Shown here in pieces: positions 27,759-35,878 of a DNA stretch of 64,000 bases; position 1 is the first letter of the stretch, and each line of letters opens with the position of its first letter. The translations under genes were made by a program, and so were the position numbers. Below the pieces are notes generated by a model. The model searched no databases and had not been told where the DNA came from. It saw nothing but the letters and a program-made list of their open reading frames with translations. The stretch comes from Massilia sp. 9I. Lineage in GTDB: Bacteria; Pseudomonadota; Gammaproteobacteria; Burkholderiales; Burkholderiaceae_D. The DNA lies in the NCBI RefSeq assembly GCF_902506415.1, contig NZ_LR733275.1:1065651-1129650 (forward strand). The letters are read 5' to 3'.

Positions 27759-29120
27759 ATGAACCGATTCCCTCTCGCCGCCCTCTTCTTCTGTCTCGCG
27801 GGCGCCGCCCATGCCGGCGAACAGACCGTGACCGTCCCCGCCAAAGCGCTGGACCAGCTGCTGTCGACCTATGCCCTGATCAAGGCGCAGTATGTCCAGC
27901 AGCCCGACGACGCCAAGCTGCTCGGCGCCGCCCTCAAGGGCATGCTTGCCTCGCTCGATCCGCATTCCCAATACCTCGATCCGGACGCCTACGCCGAGAT
28001 GGCACAGGAACGCGACGGCGACTACGTCGGGATCGGCATCGCAGTGGAGCCCGCGGCTGACGCGCTGGCCGTGCTGTCGGTGAGCGAAGGCTCCCCCGCC
28101 GCGCTGGGCGGGATCAAAGGGGGCGACAGCATCGTCGCCATCGATGGCAAGCGCCTGGCCGGCATGCGCGAGCAGGAGCTGGCGAAACGCATGCGCGGCC
28201 TGCCCGGCAGCACGGTGAAGATCGGCTTTCGCCGCGGCGGCGCCGGACCGGTGCGCACGGTCGCCCTCGAGCGCACGGCCTTGAAGGCGGACACCGTCCG
28301 CACCAGCATGCTGGCGCCGGGGGTGGCCTGGATCCGCATTTCCGAGTTCGAAGAAAACACCGCCGCAGACCTGGCCGCCGCGCTGGCGGCGCTCGACACG
28401 GCGGGCAAGCCAGGCGGGCCGCAAGGCATCGTGCTCGACCTGCGCAACGATCCAGGCGGCGCGGTGCAGGCTGCCGTGGGCGTGGCCGGGGCCTTCCTGC
28501 CGCAGGGAGCAGTGGTATTCTCGGCTCGCGGCCGGGCCGCGGGCGCCGACAGCAGCGTGACGGTCGACCAGCGTTTCTACCGCACTCCCGGCGAACCCGA
28601 CGTGCTGGCAAGCCTGCCTTCCTGGACCCGCACGGTCCCGCTGGTGGTGCTGGTGAACGGCTCCTCCGCTTCTTCCGCCGAGCTGCTCGCCGGCGCATTG
28701 CAAGACCACCGGCGCGCGACCGTGGTCGGTACGCGCAGCTTCGGGAAGGGTTCGATCCAGACGGTGTTCCCTCTGGCCGACGGCGGCGCCGTCAAGCTGA
28801 CCGTCGCGCGCTACTTCACGCCGAACGGCAGGGATATCCAGGCCAGCGGGATCGAGCCCGACATCGTGGCGGCGCCGCGCAAGGACCGGAGCGGCGCGCC
28901 GCGGCTGCTGTTGCGCGAATCGGACCTGGAGCACCATCTGGAAACCACCCTGCCGGCGACGGCGCAGTCGGACCGTGGGACGGTCGAGAATTCGCGCACG
29001 TTCGGGACGCGTGACGATGCGGCTCTGGCCGCTGCCATCGAGCAGCTGGCGCCCAAACCGGGGCTGATGGGCAGGGCCAGCGCGCTGCTGCACAAACTGG
29101 GCGCGAGGGCCAAGCTGTAA
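27759..29120 (+). CDS. S41-family C-terminal processing peptidase
   Basis: Exported serine protease of the CtpA/Prc type. The 453-residue protein has a signal peptide (MNRFPLAALFFCLAGAAHA), the S41 N-terminal block GMLASLDPHSQYLDP near 61-75, a PDZ domain (about 90-170, with GIGIAVEPAADALAVLSV), and the catalytic domain with Ser305 in NGSSASSAELLAGAL and Lys330 in RSFGKGSIQTVF, spaced as in known family members. Acts in the periplasm on C-termini of proteins, possibly on cell-wall hydrolases or their regulators. It is transcribed in the direction of the LysR gene, 69 bases away; no functional link is visible. Confidence 0.92.
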   Translation: MNRFPLAALFFCLAGAAHAGEQTVTVPAKALDQLLSTYALIKAQYVQQPDDAKLLGAALKGMLASLDPHSQYLDPDAYAEMAQERDGDYVGIGIAVEPAADALAVLSVSEGSPAALGGIKGGDSIVAIDGKRLAGMREQELAKRMRGLPGSTVKIGFRRGGAGPVRTVALERTALKADTVRTSMLAPGVAWIRISEFEENTAADLAAALAALDTAGKPGGPQGIVLDLRNDPGGAVQAAVGVAGAFLPQGAVVFSARGRAAGADSSVTVDQRFYRTPGEPDVLASLPSWTRTVPLVVLVNGSSASSAELLAGALQDHRRATVVGTRSFGKGSIQTVFPLADGGAVKLTVARYFTPNGRDIQASGIEPDIVAAPRKDRSGAPRLLLRESDLEHHLETTLPATAQSDRGTVENSRTFGTRDDAALAAAIEQLAPKPGLMGRASALLHKLGARAKL

Positions 29121-29126
29121 GCTTCG

Positions 29127-29336
29127 CTACTGGCGCTTGATTTCGACTGCCACGGTGTTGAGCGAAGCGATCTGGTGGCGGCGTTCCACTGGGCGGGTCA
29201 GCACCCGCATCGTGATGTCGAGGGGGACGCCGAGCTTGGCAAGTTCGGTGGCGGCACGCGGCCGGCCTTCGCTGGCGGCCTCGTGAATCGCGGCGTCGAT
29301 GAGCAGTGCGGTCTTGTAATCAGTTCGTCGGTCCAT
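29127..29336 (-). CDS. hypothetical 69-residue protein
   Basis: A short basic protein (MDRRTDYKTALLIDAAIHEA, then TELAKLGVPLDITMRVLTRP) with predicted helices and no signal peptide. Codon composition resembles the neighbourhood and a GGATGAATCA upstream could serve as ribosome site. It ends six bases from the convergent S41 protease stop. I do not recognise it; the N-terminal half resembles small conserved betaproteobacterial proteins of unknown function, but this is a weak impression. Confidence 0.6.
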   Translation of the reverse strand: MDRRTDYKTALLIDAAIHEAASEGRPRAATELAKLGVPLDITMRVLTRPVERRHQIASLNTVAVEIKRQ

Positions 29337-29548
29337 TGATTCATCCTAACATCCCCTCTGCACGCACTCCAAGGCACACGCCCTTTAACAAAACTAATTG
29401 CAACAGTCGCGCCGATTAATTTTGTTTGGAATGCAATATTTTCTTTATTCTGCGTTACTTCGCGCACCGTTCTCAGCCAGCAACTGGTGCAAACTCTTGT
29501 CAAAAGATGAACAACAACCTCATTAAAACCTTTTACAAGGAGCACACC

Positions 29549-29956
29549 ATGAAAACCACCGCTACCGTTTCCGCCCTGATGCTGGCTGTTGCCATGATGG
29601 CCACCGGCTGCAAGAAAGCCGACAACGATCCAAGCACCGGTCCTGCTCAGGAAGCCGGCGCCGCGATCGACGCAACCGCAGCCGCCGCTGCGCAGAACAC
29701 CAAGGAAGCCGCTCAGAACGTCGAGAACGCGACCGAAAACGCAGCCGCACGCGTTGACGCCGCTGCCGACCGCGCCGGCGAAAACATCGAGCAGGCAGCC
29801 GACAAGGCCGGCCAGAACATGCGCGAAGCTGGCGCCGAGGTCAAGCAGGAGTCGAAGGAAGCCGCCGCCGAAGTCCGCGCAGCATCGGACAAGGTCGGCG
29901 ACAAGACCGGCGCCGCCCTGGAGCGCGCTGGCGAGAAACTGCAGGAAAAGCGTTAA
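29549..29956 (+). CDS. small lipoprotein with LEA-like alanine-rich helix repeats
   Basis: A 135-residue exported lipoprotein: signal MKTTATVSALMLAVAMMATGC with the lipobox MATGC, then a highly charged, alanine-rich amphipathic region made of roughly 11-residue units (AAQNVENATENAAARVDAAA, DKAGQNMREAGAEVKQ). This resembles LEA/apolipoprotein-type repeats found in stress-linked envelope proteins. ATG 29549 has AAGGAG eight bases upstream. A GC-rich hairpin at 29973-29991 follows. Likely stress-induced envelope function is inference only. Confidence 0.78.
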   Translation: MKTTATVSALMLAVAMMATGCKKADNDPSTGPAQEAGAAIDATAAAAAQNTKEAAQNVENATENAAARVDAAADRAGENIEQAADKAGQNMREAGAEVKQESKEAAAEVRAASDKVGDKTGAALERAGEKLQEKR

Positions 29957-29972
29957 TCGCTTGATTGCCTGA

Positions 29973-29991
29973 CCGGGGCCGCGCGCCCCGG
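29973..29991 (+). terminator. GC-rich hairpin after the lipoprotein gene
   Basis: CCGGGGC and GCCCCGG arms around CGCGC, 16 bases past the lipoprotein stop. There is no T run, so it is a weak or rho-assisted terminator at best. Confidence 0.4.
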
Positions 29992-30016
29992 CACGTGGCG
30001 CAGCCCGGCGGGCGGC

Positions 30017-30664
30017 TCAGTGAGTTGCCCCGCCGGCCTGCGCCACGTCGCGCTCCACCGTCACTGCCGTCTCCACTGCCGTCATGATGCCCAGGATGAT
30101 GTCGTCCAGCGCCATCGCCGGCGGATCGTCCGGCCGCGCCTCGGCCTGCTCCGGCAGGAAGGGCACGTGGATGAAGCCCGCCTTCACCGGCTTACCTGCC
30201 GTGTGATGCATCAAGCCGTAGAAGACGTGGTTGCACACGAAGGTGCCCGCGGTCTGCGACACGCCCGCCACCAATCCTTTGTCGCGCATGGCCGCCACCA
30301 TTGCCTTGATCGGCAAGGTGGTGAAGTACGCCGCCGGTCCGTCTTCGCGGATCGCGCGATCGACCGGCTGCTGGCCGGCGTTGTCGAGGATCGAGGCGTC
30401 GTCGACGTTGATCGCCACCCGCTCCACCGAGATCTCGGCGCGCCCGCCGGCCTGGCCGACGGCGATCACGATGTCCGGCTGCAGTTCGTCCACCATGGCG
30501 GCCAGCTGCTCGTTGGCCGCGCCGAACACGCAGGATAGCTGGCGCACCTCGACCCGGAACCCCTCGCCGCTCCAGCCCTCGAGCGCGCGCACGGCCTCCC
30601 AGGCCGGGTTGATGGTGGCCTTGTTGAAAGGCTCGAAACCAGTGAGCAGGACAGTTTTCATCAT
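30017..30664 (-). CDS. pcp: pyrrolidone-carboxylate peptidase
   Basis: Removes N-terminal pyroglutamate from peptides. The 215-residue protein matches the C15 family: VLLTGFEPFNKATINPAWEA at the N-terminus, the catalytic Glu region in VGQAGGRAEISVERVAINVD near 75-95, the nucleophile in QTAGTFVCNHVFYGLMHH near 140-157, and a C-terminal His in AGFIHVPFLPEQ. Its ATG overlaps the stop of the DUF979 gene (ATGA at 30664-30661); the second in-frame ATG at 30661 is also possible. As part of the DUF969/DUF979 operon it probably supplies or uses 5-oxoproline together with those membrane proteins. Confidence 0.93.
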   Translation of the reverse strand: MMKTVLLTGFEPFNKATINPAWEAVRALEGWSGEGFRVEVRQLSCVFGAANEQLAAMVDELQPDIVIAVGQAGGRAEISVERVAINVDDASILDNAGQQPVDRAIREDGPAAYFTTLPIKAMVAAMRDKGLVAGVSQTAGTFVCNHVFYGLMHHTAGKPVKAGFIHVPFLPEQAEARPDDPPAMALDDIILGIMTAVETAVTVERDVAQAGGATH

Positions 30665-31614
30665 TGGTTCATCAGGAAGTAGAGCAGGAAGATGTTCGCC
30701 ACCAGCAGCGGCAGCGCGGTCGGGATCTGGGCCCGGATCACGGCGTTCTTGTCGGGCAGGTCGAGCAGCGCGGCCGGCACGATGTTGAAATTCGCCGCCA
30801 TCGGCGTCATCAAGGTACCGCAATAGGCGCTGAACATGCCGATCGCCGCCATCACGGCCGGGTTGGCGCCATAGACGCCGACCAGCACCGGGATGCCGAC
30901 GCCGCCCGCCATCACCGGGAAGGCGGCGAAGCCGTTGCCCATCACGATGGTGAACAGCGCCATGCCGATGCAGAATACCGCCACCGCCACGAAGCGCGAA
31001 TCCATGTTGATGTACGAGGTGGTCACGTGCGCCACTGCCTTGCCCACGCCGGCCTCGGTGAACAGCAGGCCGAGCACCGCCAGCATGTGCGGCAGCACGA
31101 CGGCCCAGCTCATCGCATCGACCAGGCGGCGTGCCTCGCGCACGCCCTGCAACGGCGTAGAGCGCGTCAGCCAGCAGGCCGCGGCGAGCGCGATCAGCGC
31201 GGCGCAACCGAGGCTGACCAGGGTCAGGTGCTTGGGGTCGAGCAGCGGCACGCTGCCCACCTGCACGTCCTTGAATAAGGTGGCGCCCAGCATGGTCACC
31301 AGCGGCAGCAGTAGCGCCGGGATGAACAGCCGGTTGCCCAGGCGGGAGCTGGACGCGCGGCGCTCTTCTTCCGGCAACACGGCGGCCTTGCCCGCGGTGA
31401 CGCCCTTGAAGCCGGCGACCAGCGCCATCAGGATCATCAGCGCACCCACCAGCGCCGGCGGAAAGCGTTCTCCCGCCAGGTAGAGCAGTGCGTACAGGCC
31501 CCAGAACAGCGCGGTGCTGAAGCGCCGCGGATTGCTACGATCAACCAGGTTCATCGCGGCCACCGCCACGAACAGCAGGCCGACCAGCACGTAGAAAAGT
31601 TCGAGCGTGATCAT
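30661..31614 (-). CDS. DUF979-family membrane protein
   Basis: A 317-residue polytopic inner-membrane protein with about nine hydrophobic segments (MITLELFYVLVGLLFVAVAA first) and the conserved-looking stretch GNGFAAFPVMAGGVGIPVLV, GANPAVMAAIGMFSAYCG, TLMTPMAANFNIVPAALL. It belongs to DUF979, found paired with DUF969 and often with pcp or 5-oxoprolinase genes. The pair looks like a two-subunit permease. ATG 31614 overlaps the DUF969 stop by four bases and its own stop overlaps pcp. Transport of 5-oxoproline or pyroglutamyl peptides is an inference from this linkage. Confidence 0.85.
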   Translation of the reverse strand: MITLELFYVLVGLLFVAVAAMNLVDRSNPRRFSTALFWGLYALLYLAGERFPPALVGALMILMALVAGFKGVTAGKAAVLPEEERRASSSRLGNRLFIPALLLPLVTMLGATLFKDVQVGSVPLLDPKHLTLVSLGCAALIALAAACWLTRSTPLQGVREARRLVDAMSWAVVLPHMLAVLGLLFTEAGVGKAVAHVTTSYINMDSRFVAVAVFCIGMALFTIVMGNGFAAFPVMAGGVGIPVLVGVYGANPAVMAAIGMFSAYCGTLMTPMAANFNIVPAALLDLPDKNAVIRAQIPTALPLLVANIFLLYFLMNQ

Positions 31615-32303
31615 GCTTTGCCCAACTCCCGGCGCAGTTGCGCGTCGAGCCGGCGCAGGTTCCAGGCATGGATGACGAAGGCGGTGATCGCGGTCGGGAT
31701 GCCCCACAGCGCCATGTGCACCGGATTGACCGCAATGCCCTCGGCCTGCAGGATGGTCTGCATCAGGACGATGGCGCCGAACGCCACGAAGATGTCTTCG
31801 CCGAAGAACAAACCGACGTTGTCGGTGGCGGCGGCCATCGCGCGGATGCGGTGGCGCAGGTGTTCCGGCAGGCTGCCGTATTGCGTTTCGGTCGCGGCTT
31901 CGGCCATCGGCGCCACCAGCGGGCGCACCATGGTGGGATGGCCGCCCAGGCTGGTCAGGCCGGCCGCGGCCGAGGTCTCGCGCGCGAACAGGTAGACGAT
32001 CAGGAGACGCCCCGCCGTGGCCGACTTCACCTTCGCGATCGCCGCCTGGGCACGTTCGCGCAGGCCGAAGCGCTCCAGCAGGCCGATGGCGGCCAGCGGC
32101 AGCAGCAGGATCAGCGGCAGGTTGCGCGTCTTCACAAAAGCGGCGCCCAGCGACGCCAGGATGGTTTCCACCGGCATCGCGGCGGCGAAACCGGTGACGC
32201 CGCAGGCGGCGACCACCACCAGCACGGGGTGGATTCGCAGAAGGAACCCGGCGACGATGACGGCGACGCCGAGCAGCGGCCACAGGTTGACGGAAGTAGG
32301 CAT
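31611..32303 (-). CDS. DUF969-family membrane protein
   Basis: A 230-residue polytopic membrane protein, first gene of a three-gene overlapping operon with DUF979 and pcp. It has about six hydrophobic segments (LLGVAVIVAGFLLRIHPVLV, VVAACGVTGFAAAMPVETIL) and the conserved-looking motifs LGGHPTMVRPLVAPMAEAA and AATDNVGLFFGEDIFVAFGA. DUF969 and DUF979 proteins together probably form a transporter. The partner gene pcp points to pyroglutamate-containing substrates; direct evidence is not in the sequence. Confidence 0.85.
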   Translation of the reverse strand: MPTSVNLWPLLGVAVIVAGFLLRIHPVLVVVAACGVTGFAAAMPVETILASLGAAFVKTRNLPLILLLPLAAIGLLERFGLRERAQAAIAKVKSATAGRLLIVYLFARETSAAAGLTSLGGHPTMVRPLVAPMAEAATETQYGSLPEHLRHRIRAMAAATDNVGLFFGEDIFVAFGAIVLMQTILQAEGIAVNPVHMALWGIPTAITAFVIHAWNLRRLDAQLRRELGKA

Positions 32304-32373
32304 GAACTCTCCGGCTCAGTTGAAAGCCGGGCAATCTTACCGCATGTTCCGCGCAGATTTGCTAGCGGAAATT

Positions 32374-32676
32374 TTAGCCGGGACGGACCGGGTTGAAGGC
32401 ATCCTCGCCGACCACGGTGTTCCACTGGCGTACGTGGAAGGCGCGCACCAGGCCATGGGTGACGTAAGGATCTCTGGCGGCGAACATCTGGACCCTTTCC
32501 GGCGATTCGCAGCTGAACATCAGCACCGCATGGTCGGCGGGTTCGGCCAGCGCGCCGGCGATCACCAGTTCGCCGCGCTCTTGCGCTTCCCAGGCCAGCT
32601 TCAGGTGTTCGTCGCGGAATTCGCCGCGGCGTTCGAGGTAATCGGGGGCGAGGTCATACATGAGCAGATAGTGCAC
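32374..32676 (-). CDS. YciI-family protein
   Basis: A 100-residue ferredoxin-like alpha/beta protein of the YciI family: HYLLMYDLAPDYLERRGEFR at the start, the conserved His in DEHLKLAWEAQERGELVIAG, AEPADHAVLMF, and DPYVTHGLVRAFHVRQWNTV near the end. The start is taken as GTG 32676 because GGAG lies five bases before it and the family begins at this point; a longer frame to 32736 has no support. The role of YciI proteins is largely unknown. Confidence 0.85.
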   Translation of the reverse strand: MHYLLMYDLAPDYLERRGEFRDEHLKLAWEAQERGELVIAGALAEPADHAVLMFSCESPERVQMFAARDPYVTHGLVRAFHVRQWNTVVGEDAFNPVRPG

Positions 32677-32803
32677 GGAGTCTCCGATGGTGGGCGGCGC
32701 GGCGGCCGGAATGGACGATCTTACTAGAAGTCCCAAGCGTGCGTTCTTCTACTGCGCCCTATGCCACACTCATCCCGACAGTAACCAACGCCAGGAGCAT
32801 GCC

Positions 32804-33340
32804 ATGAACAAGATCACCATTGCCGGCCAACCTCTGCATTCGGTCCTGAGCGCGGCGCCGGCCATCCTCATTCCCTTTGGCTTCATCCTTGACGCCATGC
32901 ACAGCGCCACCGGCGACGAGGACTATGCCAAAGCTTCCTATCTGAGCATGGGCGCCGGCATCGTCGGCGGGCTGGCGGCCAGCGCCGCCGGCGTCGCCGA
33001 CTACGTGGCCGACAAAGACAAACCCCAGGCCGCCGAAGCCAAGCGCGAAGGCCAGCTGCATGCGGCCCTCACCGGCGCCGCCCTGCTGGTCGGCGCCGCC
33101 AACCTGGTGCTGCGCCGCCAGGGCAGCCACGTGCGCGGCGGCTCGCTGGCGCTGACGGCGCTGTCGGCTGCCGGCGTGCTGGCCTCCGAATACCTGGGCC
33201 GGCGCATGTCGGGCGAATCAGGCGAACATGCCGAAGCGGGCGTCCACACCGACGACGACAAGGTGCGCATCGACCACACCGCGCCGGACGTCGAGCAGTA
33301 CGTCGCTGCCGGCCCATCGACGATGCACGCGCCGGAGTAA
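32804..33340 (+). CDS. DUF2231-type membrane protein
   Basis: A 178-residue protein beginning GQPLHSVLSAAPAILIPFGF, typical of DUF2231, with about four hydrophobic segments (GAGIVGGLAASAAGVADYVA, AALTGAALLVGAANLVL, LALTALSAAGVLASEYLG) and a polar C-terminal tail rich in His and Glu (GEHAEAGVHTDDDKVRIDHT). Residues His and Asp in the first two helices are the kind of polar intramembrane residues seen in this family. AGGAG precedes ATG 32804. Function unknown. Confidence 0.8.
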   Translation: MNKITIAGQPLHSVLSAAPAILIPFGFILDAMHSATGDEDYAKASYLSMGAGIVGGLAASAAGVADYVADKDKPQAAEAKREGQLHAALTGAALLVGAANLVLRRQGSHVRGGSLALTALSAAGVLASEYLGRRMSGESGEHAEAGVHTDDDKVRIDHTAPDVEQYVAAGPSTMHAPE

Positions 33341-33459
33341 TCGCCCTTCCCCGCTTTGCTGTTGTAATAAGCCAACTGTTCCGCTACTCAGCCGTAACGC
33401 TATTCACTTAGCGAAGTGCCGCACAGAACAAACGTTCGCGGCAGGGGTAGACTGGAACC

Positions 33460-34431
33460 ATGGACACTTCTAAGAAAATGGCAGCGGGGATCACGGGTTT
33501 CGCCAGCTTTCTCTGGTTGACCCTGACGGCCGCCGTGGCGGCCAACCAGCGCCGCCTGGTGTTCAATCCCTGCATCACCCCGGAAGTCGAAAGCCCGCGC
33601 AGCACCGGGCACCGCACCCGCCCCGTCGTCCTGCGCGCCAAGGACGGCACCCGCCTCTCCGGCTGGCTGCTCACCCCGCTCGTTCCCGGTCCACGTCCCG
33701 CCGTGATGTACTTCGGCGGCCGCTCCGAGGAAGTGTCCTGGGTCGCGCGCGACGCCGGCAAGCTGTTCCCTGGCATGACCGTGCTGGCCATGAATTATCG
33801 CGGCTACGGCCAGTCGCATGGCGTGCCGGAAGAAATCAACATGATCGAAGACGGCTGCACCCTGTTCGACTGGCTCGCCGCCCTCGGCCAGGTCGATGCC
33901 GCGCGCATTGCCGTGGTCGGCCGCAGCCTGGGTTCGGGCGTCGCGGTGCAGGTGGCGAAGGAACGCCCGGTGCACTCGGTGGTCCTGATCACGCCCTACG
34001 ATTCGATCCTCGCCATCGCCAAGCGGCGCTTCCGCGTGATGCCGATCGAGTACATGCTGCGCCACCGCTTCGAGTCGATCAAATACGCGCCCTCGCTCAA
34101 GGCCCCGACCTACGTGCTGCGTGCTGCTGCAGACGACGTCGTGCCGCATTCGCACACCGACCAGCTGGTGGGCAAGCTCGCCACGCTGGTGGGCGACGAT
34201 ACGGTACCAAGCTCGGATCACATGAACATCCCCTACCTGGAAGCGACCCAGGCCCTGATCGCCAGCTTCCTCACCCGCCAGTTCGCCAAGCCGGCGGGCA
34301 CACCCAAGCTGCCAGCCGGCGACGCCCCGCCAATCCAGGCCGAAGTCGGCAAGGAAGTCGGTCCCAAGCCTGAAGTCACAGTCCCCGCGATCGCTGCCGC
34401 CGCCGACACGATGAGCGCCGTAGCAAAATAA
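33460..34431 (+). CDS. alpha/beta hydrolase with N-terminal membrane segment
   Basis: A 323-residue serine hydrolase: N-terminal hydrophobic helix (AAGITGFASFLWLTLTAAVA), then an alpha/beta hydrolase core with the oxyanion strand AVMYFGGRSEEVSW, NYRGYGQSHGVPEE, the nucleophile elbow VVGRSLGSGVAVQ (Ser near 157), an acid near AADDVVPHSHTDQL and a catalytic His in SSDHMNIPYLEATQ. Similar proteins are BEM46-like hydrolases of unknown substrate. The C-terminal 60 residues are Ala/Pro/Lys rich. It precedes the nucleoside ABC transporter by 362 bases. Confidence 0.85.
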   Translation: MDTSKKMAAGITGFASFLWLTLTAAVAANQRRLVFNPCITPEVESPRSTGHRTRPVVLRAKDGTRLSGWLLTPLVPGPRPAVMYFGGRSEEVSWVARDAGKLFPGMTVLAMNYRGYGQSHGVPEEINMIEDGCTLFDWLAALGQVDAARIAVVGRSLGSGVAVQVAKERPVHSVVLITPYDSILAIAKRRFRVMPIEYMLRHRFESIKYAPSLKAPTYVLRAAADDVVPHSHTDQLVGKLATLVGDDTVPSSDHMNIPYLEATQALIASFLTRQFAKPAGTPKLPAGDAPPIQAEVGKEVGPKPEVTVPAIAAAADTMSAVAK

Positions 34432-34464
34432 TTGCGCAAAATTGTCAGCAGTTATATTTCCTTG

Positions 34465-34520
34465 GAATAAATTGCCAAGTAAAATCGTATTTGTCATCAA
34501 TATGTCGCTTGATGCATATT
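34465..34520 (+). promoter_or_regulatory. shared nucleoside-locus promoter element, copy 2 (ABC transporter)
   Basis: On the plus strand: ATAAAT, N4, AAG, N2, AAAT, N, GTATTTG, TCA, N15, ATGCATATT. Twenty-two positions of the first 32 are identical in all three copies in the window. TTGTCA and CATATT are 18 bases apart, as a promoter would be. Orientation is toward the BMP gene. Confidence 0.7.
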
Positions 34521-34739
34521 TGACAGGCTGAGCTGCGTGTATCCAGGCTGTCGAAAGATGCACGGCGTTGCGGCCGTTTTCCGCTCCATTCCTGTTGCAT
34601 GCAAACTACATGCAAGCGGTCTGTCGAGCGAAACGGTACCGCGATACATTTCGTAACCCCATGCAGGTCTTGAGGCTGACACAATGCGCTTCGCATTGCC
34701 CGGCTTCCCTGCGCTGTTGGCAATGCATTGCGCAGCCCG

Positions 34740-34769
34740 TTCCAGGCTCACTGTTGGGCCGGGTACAAT
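34740..34769 (+). promoter_or_regulatory. proximal promoter candidate of the ABC transporter operon
   Basis: TTCCAG (34740-34745), 18-base spacer, TACAAT (34764-34769) preceded by GGG, 25 bases before ATG 34794, with AGGAG at 34781-34785 as ribosome site. A 12-base palindrome lies just upstream of the -35. Confidence 0.5.
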
Positions 34770-34793
34770 ATCGACTTTCCAGGAGCCTCATTC

Positions 34794-35798
<1,005 letters not shown>

Positions 35799-35817
35799 TT
35801 CACCCATCCCCATTCTG

Positions 35818-35856
35818 AAGCGCGCCGCGCCGGTGAACCCGGTCCGGCGCGCTTTT
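35818..35856 (+). terminator. attenuator-type hairpin between binding protein and ATPase genes
   Basis: Arms AAGCGCGCCG (35818-35827) and CGGCGCGCTT (35845-35854), with four T at the end. Being inside an operon, it probably lets part of transcription through, giving more binding protein than membrane components. Confidence 0.7.
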
Positions 35857-35878
35857 GAATGAAGCACACTCACTTTTA

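Larger units (their letters stand above)
34432..34793 (+). promoter_or_regulatory. regulatory leader of the nucleoside ABC transporter operon (362 bases without a gene)
   Basis: Contains the shared nucleoside-locus element (34465-34520), a small hairpin CAATGCG/CGCATTG (34682-34698), a 12-base palindrome GCAATGCATTGC (34720-34731) and a likely proximal promoter (34740-34769). No coding frame with a ribosome site was seen. The distance from the shared element to the gene (about 270 bases) leaves room for a structured leader, but I could not match any known riboswitch. Confidence 0.6.

Noticed and set aside
34432..34793. Small gene in the ABC transporter leader
   Set aside because: Open frames lack ribosome sites and family features; palindromes and promoter elements explain the region.
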